Shown here piece after piece: positions 61,501-64,000 of a stretch of DNA of 64,000 nucleotides; position 1 is the first letter of the stretch; every line of letters begins with the position of its first letter. A model generated the notes under the pieces. The model saw only the letters and a list, made by a program, of their open reading frames with translations, was not told the DNA's origin and searched no databases. The stretch is from positions 1,116,001 to 1,180,000 of the forward strand of contig NZ_CP099466.1 of assembly GCF_023921125.1 (NCBI RefSeq), given 5' to 3'. Source of the DNA: Arthrobacter caoxuetaonis. Lineage in GTDB: Bacteria > Actinomycetota > Actinomycetes > Actinomycetales > Micrococcaceae. The position numbers and the translations under genes are program-made.

Positions 61501-64000
61501 TGCGCCCGGGGCGTGAAGTCGCCGTGCCGGTGCTGCAGAACGATTCCGATCCCGACGGCGATCCGATCTCGCTCGACCCCGGCGGCGTCAGCTCACAGGA
61601 GAGCGGAACCGAAGCGCGGGCCGAGGACAACCGTGTCCGGTTCACGGCACCCGCCGAGGCCGGCACCTACAACATCCGCTACGCCGTGCGCGACAACCGC
61701 GGCGGAACAGCCTATGGAAACATCGCTGTCGTCTCCGATCCGAACGCGGAACTGCTGGCACCGCTGGCACAGGATGACCGGGTGAGCGTTGCTGAGATCC
61801 GCGGCCGCACCGCCGTGGATGTCGCCGTGCTGGAGAATGACGAGGACCCCGACGGCGTGGCCGAAGACCTGGCAGTCTCCGTGGACCCGTCGCGGACCAC
61901 CGCAGCGGTGACGGGAGACCGGGTGCGCGTGGAGCTGCTCGAAGAAGCGCAAATCGTCCCGTACCAGGTCCAGGACATGGACGGGGGAACGGCGACGGCG
62001 GTGATCTGGGTTCCCGGTCTCAGCGCCCAGTATCCGACGCTTCGCAGTGCCGAGGTGCAGGAAATCGAAGCAACGGAGACCCTGGAACTCGATCTGGCCG
62101 AACTGGTCGAGGTCCGTGAGGGCCGTGCGCCGAGGATCACGGAAACTGCCAAGGTCAGCGCAATCGGCTCCTCCAACCGGGATACCTGGGTGGCTGACGA
62201 AGATACGCTTTCGTACACCGCGGACGAGGACTACGCCGGTCTGGGCTCCATCACTTTTGAAGTCACGGACGGTTCAGGCCCGGATGATCCGGAAGGCCTC
62301 AAAGCTACCCTGACCATCCTGGTCAACGTCATCCCGCTGCCGGAGCAGAACCTGCCGCCCGTCATGAGCCCGGGTTCGCTGGAAGCGGCCAAGGGCGAAG
62401 ACGCGGTCACCCTGGACCTGGCGCCGCTGGCCTCGGACCCCAACCCGGCCGACGCCGGAAAACTCAGCTTCGCCCTGGCCGGTCCCGTACCCCAGGGTTT
62501 CGAGGCGAGCCTTTCCGGTTCGGTCCTGTCCGTCTCCGCCGGGGACAATGCCGCAGTCGGCACGCTGGGACAGCTCGCCGTGAGCGTCACGGACGGCCGC
62601 AGCGACCCTGTACCCGGACGCGTGGACCTGGCGGTGCTCGCCTCCACCCGGCCGCTGCCTGTCGCTGCGGACGATTCCGTGGACGATGCTGTCCAGGGCA
62701 AGCCGGCGAGCGTCAACGTGCTGGCCAATGACGACAACCCGTTCCCGGACACGCCGCTGGAAATCGTGGAAGCCACGGCGGACGGCAACGGCACCGCCAG
62801 CATCCAGGGCGATTCCGTGGTGGTGACCCCGGACGCCGACTTTGTGGGCAGCATGAGCGTCCAGTACCGGATCCAGGACAAGACCGGTCAGCCTGACCGC
62901 CAGGCTTCCGCGCAGATCCTGCTGACCGTGCAGGGCCGGCCCGATGCGCCCGCCACTCCGGTCGTGGAAAGTACACGCAGCCGAACCGTGGTCCTGGCCT
63001 GGGATCCGCCCGCTGCCAACGGTGCTGCGATCACCGGTTACACCGTCACCGGGTCCGCCGGGTTCAGCCAGGAGTGTGCTGCAACAACCTGCACGCTGAC
63101 CGGACTGACCAACAACGTCGAGTACACCTTTGCGGTGACGGCCACCAACGCCAACGGAACCTCCGATCCGTCCCCGTCCTCCGCTCCCGCACGCCCGGAC
63201 ACCCAGCCTGCCCAGCCGGCACCTCCCGTCCTGGCGTTCGGCGACAAGCAACTGGATATTGCCTGGACCGCGCCGGCCAACGACGGTTCGCCGATCGAGT
63301 CCTATGACCTGCAGATTTCTCCGGCACCTCCCGGCGGGACAGCCCAAAAAACCGTCCCGGCGTCGGTGACCCGGACCACGTGGACGGGACTGGCCAACGG
63401 TGCCAGCTACCGGGTGCGTGTCCAGGCCCGCAACGCGGCACCTGAGCCCTCCGGATTCAGTGACTACTCGGTACCTGAAATCCCCGCCGGACTCCCGGGC
63501 GTCCCGCCGGCACCCACGACGGCGAAGGCCAACTCGGTGGGTACCCAGAGCCAGCTTGCGGTGGACTGGGAGGACTCCGTTCCCAACGGCGCGGCCGTGA
63601 CCAAATACGAAGTGCGCGAGTACCAGGGCTCAACGCTTGTCCGCACAGAGAACGCCGGAGCAACCTCCAAGCTCACGGTGCGTGTGCCGAACTCGGAGCA
63701 GAATTACAGCTACTCCGTGCGGGCCTACAACAAAGCCGGCTGGAGCGAGTGGGGGCCCGCCTCGGCACCGCGCCGCGCCGTCGGCGTGCCCGACGCTCCG
63801 GCAGCGCCGGTCCTGGCAGCTTCCCGCACCGGAGCCGAGGGGCGGGCCGTAACCGTCACCTTCAACCCGCTCAGCGCCAGCGCCCGCAACGGTGCGCGCG
63901 CCGAGGAAGTCAGTTACCGGGCAGCCTTCAGTGACGGGCGGTCGATGATCGTCAGCAGCGGCCAAGAGATCACAGGCTTCGGCAACGGTGCCAGCATCAC
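58533..64000 (+). CDS. Very large exported Ig/cadherin-like and fibronectin III repeat protein, 3' end outside window
   Basis: An uninterrupted frame of 1822 codons runs off the window. The GTG at 58533 follows GGGGGGAAG by 5-6 bases. A basic start and hydrophobic core (AATGAVVAGAILYPGFASA) give a signal peptide cut near residue 45. Residues ~45-390 look like a beta-propeller-like domain. From ~400 to ~1460 there are about ten tandem Ig/cadherin-like repeats, marked by VLDNDTDPDGD-type loops near 425, 525, 618, 710, 807, 909, 1002, 1101, 1301 and 1397, probable calcium sites. Fibronectin III domains start near 1468, 1557, 1655 and 1752. Similar proteins in actinobacteria lie upstream of MoxR/DUF58/transglutaminase genes. 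Surface or cell-wall role; exact function unknown. Confidence 0.9.
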   Translation, partial: MQFFRGATPAQSRARRRAASIGSAVAATGAVVAGAILYPGFASADVDLNDGGVWVTNQTQGMVGHLNYPARLLDGAYAANSDGFDVTQYEGTVFHANTDQSKVSPVDIANVARGSEVQLPASATITQGGSAIAVTDPAAGAVWLMDSASLPFFSDTEAEPVVQDSPGVAAGVSPDGYAAVAAPREGRLYGYKVAGDGSYGEPQVTESEELRGFGDTQVAAVGEEAVAFDAETGTLVLPGGRTVSLPDTKGARLQDSGPEADFVAIASASALIKQPMDGSEATVTPVAGGGVPAAPVRVDSCVHAAWAGSGTYIRDCDSDADDSVEEIPGIGGSSELVFRVNRSVVVLNDINGGSVWLVLENMQLVDNWGDVIPPKQDSSDDEEESASENPVNTLPDRTGENRPPVASQDRFGVRAGRTTILNVLDNDTDPDGDLLTVRLSGSQPSAGEIQQIYNGAGLQLVVPPGASGTSTFEYEVSDGRGGSAAASATVQVRGSSENTPPEPRRSTKILVEQGQSVSQNILNDWMDPDGDDLVLVAAEPTADGDQVRTRSDGLLTFRDIGKTQGVKDVAITVSDGTETATGTVTFDVRPAGVLPPVTNFDHFTATAGEPVTLYPLQNDLDPAGGQLSLAKADAEDGSELLPDYETGSITFTPADPATYYIEYLVTNGPQSASGLIRVDAAESGRQGAPIAVRDVALLPRGGNVLVDVLGNDTDPTGGVLVVQSVSTGSSSPLDVAVLNHNILQIHDVRGLTGAATISYMVSNGTASASGEVSVLPVDGPGTLLPPSASADTATVRVGDVVNIPVLENDVSPTGDELTLNPVPAQGVDPADGQLFASGNMLRFVAGDTAKTVYAIYEVRDSTGQSDSAQVRINIRPRDDEKNTPPVPRNLEGRAIAGSTVRIPVPLDGLDADGDSVFLSGISEAPRLGAAVPGPHYIDYTASATGAGTDSFTYEVRDRLGLVNTGTVRVGIAPVAEANQKPVAVNDAVTVRPGREVAVPVLQNDSDPDGDPISLDPGGVSSQESGTEARAEDNRVRFTAPAEAGTYNIRYAVRDNRGGTAYGNIAVVSDPNAELLAPLAQDDRVSVAEIRGRTAVDVAVLENDEDPDGVAEDLAVSVDPSRTTAAVTGDRVRVELLEEAQIVPYQVQDMDGGTATAVIWVPGLSAQYPTLRSAEVQEIEATETLELDLAELVEVREGRAPRITETAKVSAIGSSNRDTWVADEDTLSYTADEDYAGLGSITFEVTDGSGPDDPEGLKATLTILVNVIPLPEQNLPPVMSPGSLEAAKGEDAVTLDLAPLASDPNPADAGKLSFALAGPVPQGFEASLSGSVLSVSAGDNAAVGTLGQLAVSVTDGRSDPVPGRVDLAVLASTRPLPVAADDSVDDAVQGKPASVNVLANDDNPFPDTPLEIVEATADGNGTASIQGDSVVVTPDADFVGSMSVQYRIQDKTGQPDRQASAQILLTVQGRPDAPATPVVESTRSRTVVLAWDPPAANGAAITGYTVTGSAGFSQECAATTCTLTGLTNNVEYTFAVTATNANGTSDPSPSSAPARPDTQPAQPAPPVLAFGDKQLDIAWTAPANDGSPIESYDLQISPAPPGGTAQKTVPASVTRTTWTGLANGASYRVRVQARNAAPEPSGFSDYSVPEIPAGLPGVPPAPTTAKANSVGTQSQLAVDWEDSVPNGAAVTKYEVREYQGSTLVRTENAGATSKLTVRVPNSEQNYSYSVRAYNKAGWSEWGPASAPRRAVGVPDAPAAPVLAASRTGAEGRAVTVTFNPLSASARNGARAEEVSYRAAFSDGRSMIVSSGQEITGFGNGASI

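Overview
The window is high-GC DNA with the gene content of an actinobacterium of the order Micrococcales, most probably Arthrobacter or a close relative in the Micrococcaceae. The basis is composition, frequent GTG starts and ATGA or TGATG gene overlaps, an actinobacterial acyl-CoA carboxylase set (biotinylated alpha chain, beta and epsilon subunits), a SCO4848-like membrane protein, a DUF2505 protein and a cysteine-less LpdA-type flavoprotein. No rRNA, tRNA, CRISPR array, IS element or phage gene was seen. The assignment is from recall of families, not from a search.

Layout. 1-3.4 kb: the 3' part of a polysaccharide-initiating sugar transferase, then sufS-sufU. 3.4-8.7 kb: a divergent sensor kinase and response regulator pair, a small Hpt-like protein that lacks the phospho-accepting histidine, a succinate-semialdehyde-type dehydrogenase and a VanZ-like protein. 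8.9-12.6 kb: a five-gene operon with an ER-type (SipW-like) signal peptidase and four exported proteins, three of them with SipW-type leaders, which looks like a TasA-like surface-fibre or matrix locus. 12.6-21.9 kb: nhaA, small conserved proteins, a lipoprotein that resembles Cu/Zn superoxide dismutase but lacks most metal ligands, a secreted M28 peptidase with a Gly/Pro/Lys-rich linker, mfd, and a methyltransferase remnant with two internal in-frame deletions.

21.9-34.3 kb is the accessory core: an intergenic block of palindromically arranged repeats of about 40-bp period; a glycosyltransferase, aminoaldehyde dehydrogenase and amine-oxidase-like operon divergent from a TetR regulator; a polyamine-type ABC transporter; and, divergent from that, a glucosamine-kinase-like gene overlapping a SIS-domain gene. 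34.4-39.2 kb: deoC, then a 45-codon gene for a secreted peptide divergent from a TPR-only protein (a candidate peptide signalling pair), then a STAS-like protein coupled to a GGDEF-EAL protein.

39.2-58.4 kb: a phosphohexomutase and a purine nucleoside phosphorylase, a quinone-reductase-type flavoprotein, an MHS-type transporter, and the acyl-CoA carboxylase region. That region holds the biotinylated alpha subunit, Maf, a dicarboxylate symporter, a DUF885 peptidase, accE, accD, an HSDL2-like SDR and birA, interrupted by a single-gene AbiEi/PD-(D/E)XK-like protein and a second block of the same repeats. Near-identical palindromes upstream of both carboxylase loci suggest one shared regulator. 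A PH-domain protein and a class III cyclase follow birA. From 58.5 kb to the window end runs one very large exported protein with Ig/cadherin-like and fibronectin III repeats, still open at base 64000.

The most interesting candidates are the secreted peptide and TPR pair, the A/B palindromic repeat arrays at two loci, the shared acc operator, and the GT-ALDH-oxidase operon beside the polyamine-type transporter and amino-sugar kinase.
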